This document shows positions 16,919 to 25,048 of a stretch of DNA of 64,000 bases, one piece after another; position 1 is the stretch's first letter, and every line of letters starts with the position of its first letter. A model generated the notes under the pieces. The model searched no databases. It saw only the letters and a program-made list of their open reading frames with translations, and was not told the origin of the DNA. The position numbers were made by a program, and so were the translations under genes. Where the stretch lies: positions 62,001-126,000 of the forward strand of contig NZ_MSJR01000004.1 of NCBI RefSeq assembly GCF_002078605.1, given 5' to 3'. Source of the DNA: Salegentibacter sediminis. GTDB lineage: Bacteria; Bacteroidota; Bacteroidia; Flavobacteriales; Flavobacteriaceae.

Positions 16919-17803
16919 TTATACCTCATGTGCTCCTTCCGGCTCTACGTGAATAAGCACGTCAAAGATTTCCGGTAGCTGGGTGAGCAGTTCATTTTTC
17001 ACTTCGTGGGCAATATCGTGACCTTCTTTTACTGTAATTTCGGCGTCTACAATTATATGAAGATCTACGTGAAAGTGCATCCCGGTTTTGCGAACAAGAC
17101 ATTTTTCGGTTTCCAGGACTCCCGGTACTTTTTCGCTGGTCTTCCTTATGTCTTCTATCATTTCATCGAACATATGCTCATCCATGACTTCTCCCAGGGC
17201 AGGCCTCAGGATTAAATAGGCGTTATAGAGAATAAAGCCTGAAGCGAGTAAAGCAGCCCAGTCATCGGCTGTTTCGTAGCCCGGGCCCATAAATATCGCA
17301 ATGGAGATCCCAATAAAAGCCATAAGTGAAGTTATGGCGTCACTTCGGTGATGCCAGGCATCTGCTTTTAAAGAGGTACTTTTTGTTTCGTCTCCCTTTT
17401 TTGAAAAGAACCGGTAAAATACTTCCTTGATGATCACTATTACCGCTAGCACGATGAGGGTGTAGCTCTCGGGTGTTTTGTGAGGGGTTCTAATGTGATC
17501 TATGCTTTCATAAGCGATAACCGTGGCCGAAACCACAAGGAATCCTACCACGGCAAAGGTAATTAAAGGTTCGGCTTTTCCGTGGCCATAGGGATGGTTT
17601 TCGTCGGGGGGTTTGCTGGAATATTTCAGGCCAAGTAAAACCAGAAAAGATGAAAATACATCGGTAGTAGATTCTATCCCATCGGCGATGAGGGCATAAG
17701 AATTCCCGAAGATCCCGGTGATGAATTTAGCGGTGGCCAGCACGGCATTACCCGCAATGCTCAAATAGGAGGCTTTTATGGCTTTTTGGGTGTTTTCGTT
17801 CAT
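16919..17803 (-). CDS. cation diffusion facilitator family transporter
   Basis: 294 residues with about six membrane helices followed by a cytoplasmic domain. The metal site is seen as ADGIESTTD (Asp41, Asp48) in helix 2 and HHRSDAITS (His-x3-Asp type) in helix 5, with the typical HPYGHGKAEPL loop. The C-terminal ferredoxin-like domain (GMHFHVDLHIIVDAE, then HDIAHEVKNEL) is conserved. CDF proteins export zinc, iron, manganese or similar ions against protons; the metal cannot be assigned. It appears monocistronic. Confidence 0.93.
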   Translation of the reverse strand: MNENTQKAIKASYLSIAGNAVLATAKFITGIFGNSYALIADGIESTTDVFSSFLVLLGLKYSSKPPDENHPYGHGKAEPLITFAVVGFLVVSATVIAYESIDHIRTPHKTPESYTLIVLAVIVIIKEVFYRFFSKKGDETKSTSLKADAWHHRSDAITSLMAFIGISIAIFMGPGYETADDWAALLASGFILYNAYLILRPALGEVMDEHMFDEMIEDIRKTSEKVPGVLETEKCLVRKTGMHFHVDLHIIVDAEITVKEGHDIAHEVKNELLTQLPEIFDVLIHVEPEGAHEV

Positions 17804-17907
17804 CGGAAAATTTCGGAAGTCAAAATTAAAGGTTTTTAAGCAGACTAAGGGGCTGAGATTTTTATTTTATTCGGCATCCGGGACCCGGGCTTCTTTAGGT
17901 TTTCATT

Positions 17908-18753
17908 TCAATATGAATTCTCTCTTTCCCACCAAACTACAAAAAAGCGTTCAAATTCAGTTTCTGATCTTTTCATCCAGATAAGCGGAGATTTTTTCTT
18001 TTCAAAAGAGGCGTGGATCTGGTCTTTTATTGCTGAAAAAGAGACCCAATCGCTTCCAAATTTAGGGTCGATAGGCCAGTCCTGCTTTGAAGGCGCATGA
18101 AATTGGAAATCTTTATATTCAGCGTTATCAAATTCTCTGAAGGAGAGCCAAAAACCCGCAATGCATTCCGGGTTGAGAATATTTATCTCTTCTCGCTTAA
18201 TTTTCTTGGGAAGGAAAAGTTTTGCTTTAAAATAGGTTTGCTGAATAAGCTCTTCGGGATTTAGTTCCAGGCTTTTCAGGAATTCCCTGGTTTCGGGTTG
18301 GTACAGCAGGGGGAACTGTTTTTGTTTTAATTTATCCATTTTTTGTAAAAAGGAATCCCTTCGGTTAGGGCCAATCCACCGGGCTTCTTCCGAAGAAAAA
18401 GAAGGATCGTACACATAGAATTTATAGACCAGTTCCAGGTGAAGCTTCTGGTTGGTATGAGTATCCTTCAGCAAAAAATCCATTTCCCCCAGGGTGATCT
18501 TCTCCCGGCTTATCTGGATGTTACTGGCAAGCAGCTTATAGCGATCGCTATGTTGGATGAGCAGTTCAAAAAAACTTTCCATTCGTTTCCCGAGCACGAA
18601 ATTGGTGGATAGGGAAGGGATAGCTGCTTTGGGGTCGGGTAGCTCGCGTGCCGGCTTTCCCGGATCAAATTGTTTTAAGCCTAGTAATTCCCCGCGCCAA
18701 AGCGGAGGGGTATGCAGGTACCCCAGGAGTTGCTTTTTAATCCGATCTTTCAT
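17908..18753 (-). CDS. DUF1853 family protein
   Basis: 281 residues, soluble. It has the family's signature blocks: LGKRMESFFELLIQHS, the acidic GEMDFLLKD followed by LHLELVYKFYVYD, and WIGPNRRDSFLQKMDKLKQKQ. The order E/D...ExxxK resembles a PD-(D/E)XK nuclease core, but this is my reading and activity is unproven. The start codon overlaps the stop of the upstream permease gene by one base (TAATG at 18755-18751), so the two are translationally coupled. Confidence 0.75.
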   Translation of the reverse strand: MKDRIKKQLLGYLHTPPLWRGELLGLKQFDPGKPARELPDPKAAIPSLSTNFVLGKRMESFFELLIQHSDRYKLLASNIQISREKITLGEMDFLLKDTHTNQKLHLELVYKFYVYDPSFSSEEARWIGPNRRDSFLQKMDKLKQKQFPLLYQPETREFLKSLELNPEELIQQTYFKAKLFLPKKIKREEINILNPECIAGFWLSFREFDNAEYKDFQFHAPSKQDWPIDPKFGSDWVSFSAIKDQIHASFEKKKSPLIWMKRSETEFERFFVVWWERENSY

Positions 18754-19823
18754 TAATCTCCCTGCTTGCTATCTGTACTCAGTAAGTAACCAAATGGTTT
18801 CAATGAGGGTACATTGTTAAAAATAACATTCAGGATCCCCAGGACGGGAATAGCCAGGATCATGCCCATCACGCCCCAAACCATATTGCCCAGGATAATG
18901 GCAAGGATCACAAAGAAAGGATGAATATCTACCTTATCGCCCACTATGTAAGGCTCCAGGATGTAACTTTCAATAAACTGTACGATGGTAAAGGTTAAAA
19001 TGATCCCTATGAGGATTCCTGTTTCTCCCTGCGTGAGATAGCCAAAGAACACGGCCAGCCCCATCCCGATGATATTTCCTATAAAAGGGATTAAGGTGAG
19101 AAAGGCGGCCAGTATCGAGATTAGAATAAAATTACTCACTCCTGAAAATCCCAGGCCTATACTGTAAAAAACAGATAGCAGCGAAATGAGAATGAGCTTG
19201 CCTCTTAGGTAATACTGGGCGATGTGGGCCGTTTCATTGATGATTTCTTTAACTTCTTCCTTTCTCGAATCCGAAAATAGCTTCAGAATGAATTTCTTTA
19301 ACCTGCTGCGATAATTCAGCAGAAAGAAGATATAGATAAAAGTGAGCAGGTAATTGCTTATAAAGCTCATTACCGAATTAAAGAAGTTAAAAGCTCTTTT
19401 TCCCGAGTCCATGCTGCTCACCATACTTCCGAGATCATTCTCCTCGCGGTATTCCTGCAGGTCTTGCTCACTTACCGGCGTATGCTCATAAATATAAGTG
19501 ATGAGTTGCTCCACCTTGGGCTTCATGGTTTCGGTGATCTTATCCCAGTCGTCTACGAAATTTTTGATCTGAAAGGAGATAAGCGCGAACACTCCAAGGG
19601 AAACAATAAACAGCAGAATAGTGCTCACCAGGGAAGCGACGCTTCTATTTAAAGGCCCCCGCTCCAATAAATTTCCCAGGGGAATAAGCAGTAAAGCCAG
19701 AATTATAGCCGTTACCAAAGGTCCCAAAAAAGCTTTGGCCTCCACAAGACCGGTGAAGAAAAAATAGCTGCCTATAATTATTGCTACAAGGGGAAAAAGT
19801 AGTTTTTCGTGAGATTTTATCAT
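18753..19823 (-). CDS. AI-2E family transporter (PerM-like)
   Basis: 356 residues with about eight membrane helices, two pairs near the N-terminus and a C-terminal cluster. The central region (LITYIYEHTPVSEQDLQEYREENDL in part) is extramembrane, followed by the conserved FLTLIPFIGNIIGMGLAVFFGY and PYIVGDKVDIHPFFVILAIILGN. The family includes exporters of the quorum signal AI-2 but many members are Na+/H+ or unknown transporters. It is coupled to the DUF1853 gene. Confidence 0.88.
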   Translation of the reverse strand: MIKSHEKLLFPLVAIIIGSYFFFTGLVEAKAFLGPLVTAIILALLLIPLGNLLERGPLNRSVASLVSTILLFIVSLGVFALISFQIKNFVDDWDKITETMKPKVEQLITYIYEHTPVSEQDLQEYREENDLGSMVSSMDSGKRAFNFFNSVMSFISNYLLTFIYIFFLLNYRSRLKKFILKLFSDSRKEEVKEIINETAHIAQYYLRGKLILISLLSVFYSIGLGFSGVSNFILISILAAFLTLIPFIGNIIGMGLAVFFGYLTQGETGILIGIILTFTIVQFIESYILEPYIVGDKVDIHPFFVILAIILGNMVWGVMGMILAIPVLGILNVIFNNVPSLKPFGYLLSTDSKQGD

Positions 19824-20011
19824 GGATTAGTGAGCTTAGTAGCAAACAAATTAGAAAAACTTTTTGGTTTCTGGAAGCTTCCCGCCAAGTCTTATAAAAG
19901 GCTTAACAGATTTTAAAGCAAAACAAACCGGAAAACCGGCCTCTGTATTGTCCATTAAATTTCAAAGTTTTCGCTGTAAGCTGGCATAGCTTTCACCGCA
20001 TGTAAGGCACA

Positions 20012-20473
20012 TCATTTAGTGGTTTTTAAGTCCATTGCTGTAAAAACGCTATCTACGGGTTCCCAGAGCTCAATTTTGTTGCCTTCGTGGTCCATGATGT
20101 GCACAAATTTCCCGTAATCAAAAGTCTCGATCTCATCGAGAATGCTCACCCCGTTTGCTTCCAATTTCTTCACCAGGCCTTCGAGGTTCTGCACCCGGTA
20201 ATTGATCATAAATTCCTTTTTTGAAGGCTTAAAATGTTCGCTGCCTCTTTTAGACGGACTCCATTGCAGGTAGTTGATCTCCTCGGGGCGGTTAGCATTC
20301 CTGAACTCAAAGCTGGAACTCCATTGATTTACCTCCAGTCCCAGGTTCTCGGCATACCATTCGCGGCTGGCTACGGGATCGTCGCTAAAGAAAAAGATAC
20401 CTCCCAAACCGGTTACTTTTGGGGTAGTGTCTTTTTGATTATTATTTTTGGGTTGTTTGTCTTCTGCTGCCAT
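20012..20473 (-). CDS. VOC (glyoxalase/bleomycin resistance) family protein
   Basis: 153 residues. After a charged 20-residue N-terminal tail come the two betaalphabetabetabeta modules: GLGGIFFFSDDPVASREWYAENLGL and later LEGLVKKLEANGV, ending with FVHIMDHEGNKIELWEP, the classical VOC closing motif. The enzyme class covers isomerases, dioxygenases and resistance proteins and the substrate is unknown. It is flanked by spacers of 188 and 105 bases and looks monocistronic. Confidence 0.85.
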   Translation of the reverse strand: MAAEDKQPKNNNQKDTTPKVTGLGGIFFFSDDPVASREWYAENLGLEVNQWSSSFEFRNANRPEEINYLQWSPSKRGSEHFKPSKKEFMINYRVQNLEGLVKKLEANGVSILDEIETFDYGKFVHIMDHEGNKIELWEPVDSVFTAMDLKTTK

Positions 20474-20578
20474 AGTTTCTGTTTTTTCCGGGCCTTAATT
20501 AGGCGAAAATTAAGCTGAATAAAGGGAAGATAAGGAAAAGTTTTTTCATTGGTAGACTAGAGGTGGTTACCTGAAAAT

Positions 20579-20839
20579 TCAGAAATTGGTTTTATATATA
20601 AAAACAGCTGTAATTATAAACAGGATCCCGATGGCATTGATAAGCCAGGGATTTTTTAAAAGCCACTGCAGTATAGCATCTATTCCCAGGAATGTTAGCG
20701 TGATCCCGAAACTCAGGAAAAGTGCGATTACAGAATAATCCCAGGCTTCCCCGCTTAAGCCTGAAGTTAGAAAACCGTATAGCTCGTAGAGAAAAAAACC
20801 AACAGCGGCTATGTTTAGGATGGTGGGGTTATAGCTCAT
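20579..20839 (-). CDS. small three-helix membrane protein
   Basis: 86 residues with about three membrane segments (ILNIAAVGFFLYELYGF, SVIALFLSFGITLTFLGI, INAIGILFIITAVFIY). I do not recognise the family. It lies between the VOC gene and the LRR lipoprotein gene, on the same strand as both, with no detectable operon coupling. Confidence 0.5.
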   Translation of the reverse strand: MSYNPTILNIAAVGFFLYELYGFLTSGLSGEAWDYSVIALFLSFGITLTFLGIDAILQWLLKNPWLINAIGILFIITAVFIYKTNF

Positions 20840-20901
20840 TAAGGGCCCATTACGGGAGTTTATCTGTGAAGAGTTTCGGGCAGCCGTATTTTTTCATATT
20901 T

Positions 20902-21867
20902 TCAGTCGAAGCTACACGCTGTGGTTACTATGGTGTTTTCTCCAACTAATGTTGAAATTTGTTCCCATTCCGTTGGATTATCATCAATGCAAATATAGTC
21001 TACGTAAGCTAAGTACGGGTTTATTCCTCCATCCCCAATCTCATCTGCTTTAAAAGTTTCTAAAACAGAAGAATTTTTTAGGATTAATCTGCTTATCCTA
21101 TTTTCCCCAATATTAAGCCATTTTAAATTTTCCAGACAATGGAAATCAAAGGTGTCTGGTTCACCCCCTTCTAAATAGAACATGTCCAGCACTTCTAATG
21201 ACGGAATTTGACAGAAATCAATTCTTAAAAAACTATTCGTCATATTTAATTTTTTCAGATTTGAACAAGCTTCAAAATTTACTGTAACAAAGGGATCTTT
21301 ATCAGTATAAAAGTCCATTGACCTATTTGATGAAAGATCAACCTCAAGTAGTTTATTTAAGCCTGAGCAATTTATATTGTCGTAATACTCTGTGGCCAGA
21401 CCGCTTATTTGTAAATACTCTAATTTTCTTAAGCTTGTAAGGTCATAGCTTAGATTCCCGGTATTTAAAACTTCACGTTCATAAATGTATCCTCCCGGGC
21501 CCTGTATGTTTAAATATTTAAGGTTTGAAAAATGCTCAATACCAGTTATATCAGCAAAGCTTATAGGGGTTTCATATTTAAACTGAAGTATTAATGCTTC
21601 AATAGCGTTTGCTTCCTTTTTTTCAATTTTACCGTCTCCGTTTAAATCGGTATTTCTATCACCTATTCCATCTCCATCGGTGTCTACGCAATTTGTATTA
21701 AATAATACCTCTCTAAAATTGTCATCAGCAATTATGATTTCGCTTCCTTTTGAGTTTTGACCTTTAAGATCATAAACTTCTATCTCATCATATTTCTCTG
21801 TACTGCAGGACTGGTTTAATAAAAACGATAAGCTTATTATCGATAAAATTTTGATTGAATTTTTCAT
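20902..21867 (-). CDS. leucine-rich-repeat lipoprotein with EF-hand-like segment
   Basis: 321 residues. The N-terminus is a lipoprotein signal peptide (hydrophobic stretch then LLNQSC, with the lipidated Cys at about 21). A calcium-binding-like segment DTDGDGIGDRNTDLNGDGKI (about residues 62-81) follows, then irregular leucine-rich repeats (LKYLNIQG, LEYLQISG, LKKLNMTNS, LEVLDMFYL, LKWLNIGEN). It is predicted to sit at the outer membrane or cell surface as a binding protein. It is AT-rich and looks like part of the accessory region to its right. Confidence 0.72.
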   Translation of the reverse strand: MKNSIKILSIISLSFLLNQSCSTEKYDEIEVYDLKGQNSKGSEIIIADDNFREVLFNTNCVDTDGDGIGDRNTDLNGDGKIEKKEANAIEALILQFKYETPISFADITGIEHFSNLKYLNIQGPGGYIYEREVLNTGNLSYDLTSLRKLEYLQISGLATEYYDNINCSGLNKLLEVDLSSNRSMDFYTDKDPFVTVNFEACSNLKKLNMTNSFLRIDFCQIPSLEVLDMFYLEGGEPDTFDFHCLENLKWLNIGENRISRLILKNSSVLETFKADEIGDGGINPYLAYVDYICIDDNPTEWEQISTLVGENTIVTTACSFD

Positions 21868-21956
21868 AGGTGCTTGGTTGCCCCAAAGGCTTGTTGGTTA
21901 GTATCTTAAAGTAAATTATTAATTAAAATAGAATTATTTACCTAAAAGCTGAAAAA

Positions 21957-22091
21957 TTAGATAAAAGGCTTCTTTTTACCTTTAAAGGCATATTTGAAGC
22001 GCTTAATTGCTGTAAAAATCACCTCCAGGGTCACGATGTTCATGGAGTAGAGGAGACGGGCTTGCAGACTTAGCCCGGTTTGCTGTTGCAG
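21957..22091 (-). pseudogene. possible C-terminal remnant of an unidentified protein
   Basis: In the 283-base gap between two genes, one minus-strand frame stays open for 44 codons and reads like a protein tail: LSLQARLLYSMN, then IVTLEVIFTAIKRF, then KYAFKGKKKPFI and a stop at 21957. It begins directly after an in-frame stop (22094-22092) and has no start codon at its head. The periodic hydrophobic pattern and basic end look protein-like. I cannot name a parent gene, and chance is possible. Confidence 0.35.
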
Positions 22092-22150
22092 TTAATTATT
22101 TTCTTTAAAATTCAACCGGGTATTTGCGGTTGGCCGACTTAACTGTAGTG

Positions 22151-22972
22151 CTATTGCAAAAACTTATTCGTATTCATTAATTCAAACTCCGGAGAACTTT
22201 CAAATAATAAGTTGAGGATGTTCAAATGTCCCGAGCCGTATATGACAAGGATCTTATCTTCTTTATGGAAATCGATGCGCTGTATGTTTCTAAAGATTTT
22301 CAGGTTTCTGTTAAACCAACGCCCTGTTTCGAAATGCACCCCTAAGAAATCTCTTTCTTTGCTTTCGTATTTAAACGGACCCACTAAATAATTTCCCAGG
22401 CTCTTTTTAATATGCTCCGGATTATTTAATCTTATTAATTCAGGAAGTATTCCTTCTTCTTTAAAAATAGTTCGCGGATTGTATTTTTTAGAAGCCTCAA
22501 CATCTCTCTGATAATATTCTTCAAATTTCTTTTTTCCTATGCTGTCCCGGCCCGATAAAACCTGATCTACCTCTGGGTTGAAGTCTCCCCACTCATCTAC
22601 ACAATAGAGTTTTTTAATCCCTCGCTCTTTTGCTAATCTAAATCCAATTTGTTGCCGTTCATCTCGCTTTAGCTCATGTTCTCCATTTAGATAAGCGGTG
22701 TATAAGGAATCGATTATGTGTTGCTTTGAGGCCTGACACTCGATTATAATTATGCTGGGTTTAAATTTTTCCAGGCTTTGAACTATCTCTTTTATTTCGT
22801 CCTGATACTTTGGTTTAAGAACATCAATTTGATTGGATTTTGCTGTTTTAACGAAATCATTATTGGGGAAATTAAAATGAAAAGTTCCCAGCGTAAGTAC
22901 TTGTGTTGGGGTGTCCTGGGCCTGTAATGCTAGCGTAAACACCAGTAAAAAAGAGAGTAGGTAGCATCTCAT
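22151..22972 (-). CDS. DUF5694 family secreted protein
   Basis: 273 residues. A signal peptide (residues 1-18, ending LALQAQ) precedes a globular domain. The motifs LTLGTFHFNFPNND near the N-terminus, IIIIECQAS, KLYCVDEWGDFNPE and GSGHLNILNLLFE at the C-terminus match DUF5694, which resembles the TraB/EreA-like superfamily with conserved His and Glu residues. Function is unknown. The export signal suggests a periplasmic location. It is flanked by the possible remnant and by the end of the cassette array. Confidence 0.68.
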   Translation of the reverse strand: MRCYLLSFLLVFTLALQAQDTPTQVLTLGTFHFNFPNNDFVKTAKSNQIDVLKPKYQDEIKEIVQSLEKFKPSIIIIECQASKQHIIDSLYTAYLNGEHELKRDERQQIGFRLAKERGIKKLYCVDEWGDFNPEVDQVLSGRDSIGKKKFEEYYQRDVEASKKYNPRTIFKEEGILPELIRLNNPEHIKKSLGNYLVGPFKYESKERDFLGVHFETGRWFNRNLKIFRNIQRIDFHKEDKILVIYGSGHLNILNLLFESSPEFELMNTNKFLQ

Positions 22973-23114
22973 TATTGTTTTTTAATAATGACAGCTGCTT
23001 GTGTGAAGTGTTACACTTAAACAGGCTTTTGCAGTGGGAAAATCTGGACTGACTTATGATGAGAATTTTGGGTCAAAAATGGGATAAATGATTTGGGAGC
23101 TAGCTTAGGTCTTT

Positions 23115-23124
23115 GTTAGCTCTA
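23115..23124 (-). repeat. orphan R''-type half-site at the left end of the array
   Basis: TAGAGCTAAC on the minus strand is the exact complement of the first ten bases of its cassette (23930-23921). The rest of an attC is missing, so the last site appears truncated. The TAG also serves as the stop codon of the cassette gene. Confidence 0.55.
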
Positions 23125-23916
23125 GTTAATGAAACGTTTCATCATTTCATACTCGGTTTTTGCCATATTTACTATCAATGAATATCCATTAGGTATTGTT
23201 TCACTTTCATTGAAAAGTTTTTCAAGGTTTTTTATTGCAATCTTAGACTTTTCCAAGTTACTTTTTGAAAGCCAATACTCACTAAGATATAGATAACCAT
23301 AAAGCTTTTCTACATCTTCTTTTTCAGAATTAATAAGTTTCTTTATTAATGGTTTAACCTCTTTGTCGTTCTCAAAATTATCATCAAAGAGGTACATTCC
23401 GATAAGGGAGTAACCATTTTTCCTTCTATTTTCTTCCTCTGCCTCTTTAGAATACAGATCCTTTCTATAAACCAATTTGCCATCTTTAATAGCATACCAT
23501 CTATAAATCGAATTGTTTGGGGCTACTTCTTTTTCGAAAACTCTGGATTTACTATTAAAGTTCGTTCCTAAAACTAAAATGTCTCCAATTTTTGATTTTG
23601 GCATAAAAGCAAATGCTAGTCTGGCATCAGGTGATCTCTTCTGATTAATTATAGTTAATACTTTTTCATCGGGCGTAACACTATAATATGCTTTTTTAAG
23701 AATAGAATACATTTCATCATCTGTCAACTGTTTGTACAAATCAGTCATATAAAAAGCATCAGCAAATGTGTGATGTACGAAATAAAATATGTCAATTCCA
23801 AGTTGATTCTCTTCGAATGTTTTTCCACTTTCAAATTTTATTTTATTCTGAGCTGAAGTTGCAAAACCGGATAATAGAATTGATAGTAATAGTAAAGTTC
23901 TTTTCATTTTTGTCAT
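23122..23916 (-). CDS. secreted protein of unknown function (cassette 3)
   Basis: 264 residues. A signal peptide ends near SGFATSAQ (residue about 22). The ATG at 23907 (MKRTLLLLS) is an alternative start. The mature part holds a mixed region (FFYFVHHTFADAFYM type aromatic segment, then AFAFMPKSKIGDILVLG) and a helical C-terminal half that resembles tetratricopeptide-like repeats (YLYLSEYWLSKSNLEKSKIAIKNLEKLF). No family recognised. The gene fills its cassette: it starts 13 bases after the attC core and its TAG stop lies in the next half-site. Confidence 0.65.
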   Translation of the reverse strand: MTKMKRTLLLLSILLSGFATSAQNKIKFESGKTFEENQLGIDIFYFVHHTFADAFYMTDLYKQLTDDEMYSILKKAYYSVTPDEKVLTIINQKRSPDARLAFAFMPKSKIGDILVLGTNFNSKSRVFEKEVAPNNSIYRWYAIKDGKLVYRKDLYSKEAEEENRRKNGYSLIGMYLFDDNFENDKEVKPLIKKLINSEKEDVEKLYGYLYLSEYWLSKSNLEKSKIAIKNLEKLFNESETIPNGYSLIVNMAKTEYEMMKRFIN

Positions 23917-23920
23917 TAAT

Positions 23921-24056
23921 TAGAGCTAACGGTTAGTATATGAAAAGTAGGCGATTAAGATGCACGGAACTATCGGTAAAACACAAAGTTTGATATGAGA
24001 CAAAAGCCTTAATTTTATTACTATTTCGCCTAATTTTTATATACATTGTTAGCCAC
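23921..24056 (-). repeat. attC-like site 2
   Basis: 136 bp, read on the minus strand. The outer arms are GTGGCTAAC (24056-24048) and GTTAGCTCTA (23930-23921). Inner arms TCGCCTAATTTTTATATAC (24026-24044, plus strand) and GTATATGAAAAGTAGGCGA (23936-23954) pair at 17 of 19 positions. The centre is unpaired AT-rich sequence. It nearly matches site 1 in length and in the CATAT-AAAA arm. Confidence 0.7.
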
Positions 24057-24061
24057 TGGCT

Positions 24062-24641
24062 TTATTTTGTCCAACTTGAAAAATTGTTATAACCGTTATC
24101 TTTAATCCAACAATACGTCTTGTAATCTTTGGATAATTTAAACGATTTTCCCCATTTCGATTGGTCTGGTTTAGATTTCAGTTTATAAGCGTCATAGTCT
24201 CCGAAATATATCCATTTACCGTTCTTGTATTCAATTGGATGCAATTTAGTGCCATCTTCGCTATATTGATAACCTAGATAGTCAAACGGGTTGCTACCGT
24301 AATTTTTTGTGAATTGGTCCTTACCTTTGATTTTGTTAATATGAACACCAAAAAGATGGTTTCCTGCTGCAACACTTTTGATAATTTCATATTTAACCCA
24401 TCTTCTCTTAAACGTCTCACTTCCAATTAGAACACAAGTGTTTGAAGTGTTCTTAATTGAACCCATTAATTAATCTTTTAAGTGCTGTTGGACTATCTTT
24501 TTTGGCTTTCTCCCATACAGATGCATCGAAAAAGCCTGCGTCTTCCCTGTCTTTTTTTAGCAACCAATGATTTCTAACTGTATTTGCTCGAAAATCTATT
24601 ACATCTTGATAGTGAAAACTGAAAAATATTCTTTTTGTCAT
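24062..24641 (-). pseudogene. Thoeris ThsB-like (DUF1863, TIR-like) protein, frameshifted
   Basis: Two overlapping frames together make one protein of about 190 residues. The first (24641-24453) reads RIFFSFHYQDVIDFR to ALKRLINGFN and stops. The second (to 24062) continues NTSNTCVLIGSETFKRRWVKYEI, NPFDYLGYQYSEDGTKLHP and ends GYNNFSSWTK. These are hallmark blocks of ThsB, the TIR-like sensor of Thoeris anti-phage defence. Removing one T from AATTAAG (minus strand, 24458-24452) restores a single frame. It follows the membrane-protein gene after 3 bases. A true inactivating mutation, a phase-variable slip or a sequencing error are all possible. Confidence 0.78.
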
Positions 24642-24644
24642 AAA

Positions 24645-25046
24645 TTAGTTGATTATGAACATCACAACTAGCGTTATTGCTATGAGTGTTCCATAAAAAA
24701 TTATTTGAGTGATTGAAAATGTACTTGCAAGCCAACTATTCTTATTGTTGTCGGTAATAGTAGCATTCATATCAAAATCAATTTCATCTTCTTGTTTTTG
24801 TCTTATGATGTTATATAAGTCCCTGTATTTCCTTTCTTGGGACAAATAGTAACCATCTAATAGCCAAAAAAGTGGTGTAGAAATGTATGTAATTAGTACA
24901 TAGTCAATATTTGTGTCTTTAGCTGCGAATGCGAAGAGAGCCGCAACAAGAGTTACAGACCATCCGCGAAGCAAAAAAGAATTAACATTCATCCTAGTTA
25001 TCACTAGTTGAATAAACTCGAGATGCTTGATTTTTTTATCTTCCAT
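24645..25046 (-). CDS. small three-helix membrane protein, candidate defence effector
   Basis: 133 residues from the ATG at 25046, two bases after the TIR stop; an ATG at 25064 overlaps that gene. It has a charged N-terminus, three membrane segments (WSVTLVAALFAFAA, YVLITYISTPLFWLLDGYYL, ITQIIFYGTLIAITLVVMFII) and a cytoplasmic loop with LSQERKYRDLYNIIRQ. I recall similar proteins next to TIR genes but cannot name the family; it is broadly like SLATT-type membrane effectors. Its position between two TIR-type genes suggests that it acts as, or with, the effector of a nucleotide-signalling defence system. Confidence 0.65.
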   Translation of the reverse strand: MEDKKIKHLEFIQLVITRMNVNSFLLRGWSVTLVAALFAFAAKDTNIDYVLITYISTPLFWLLDGYYLSQERKYRDLYNIIRQKQEDEIDFDMNATITDNNKNSWLASTFSITQIIFYGTLIAITLVVMFIIN

Positions 25047-25048
25047 TT

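Noticed and set aside
22979-23100. A full third attC site left of cassette 3
   Set aside because: Only the outer half-site (23115-23124) is present. The inner CATAT/AAAA arms are not found down to the DUF5694 gene.
24453-24641. Two separate small genes (24641-24453 and 24466-24062) downstream of the membrane-protein gene
   Set aside because: Together they match one ThsB-like protein end to end, with the break inside a conserved block, and a one-base change fuses them; I treat them as one frameshifted gene.
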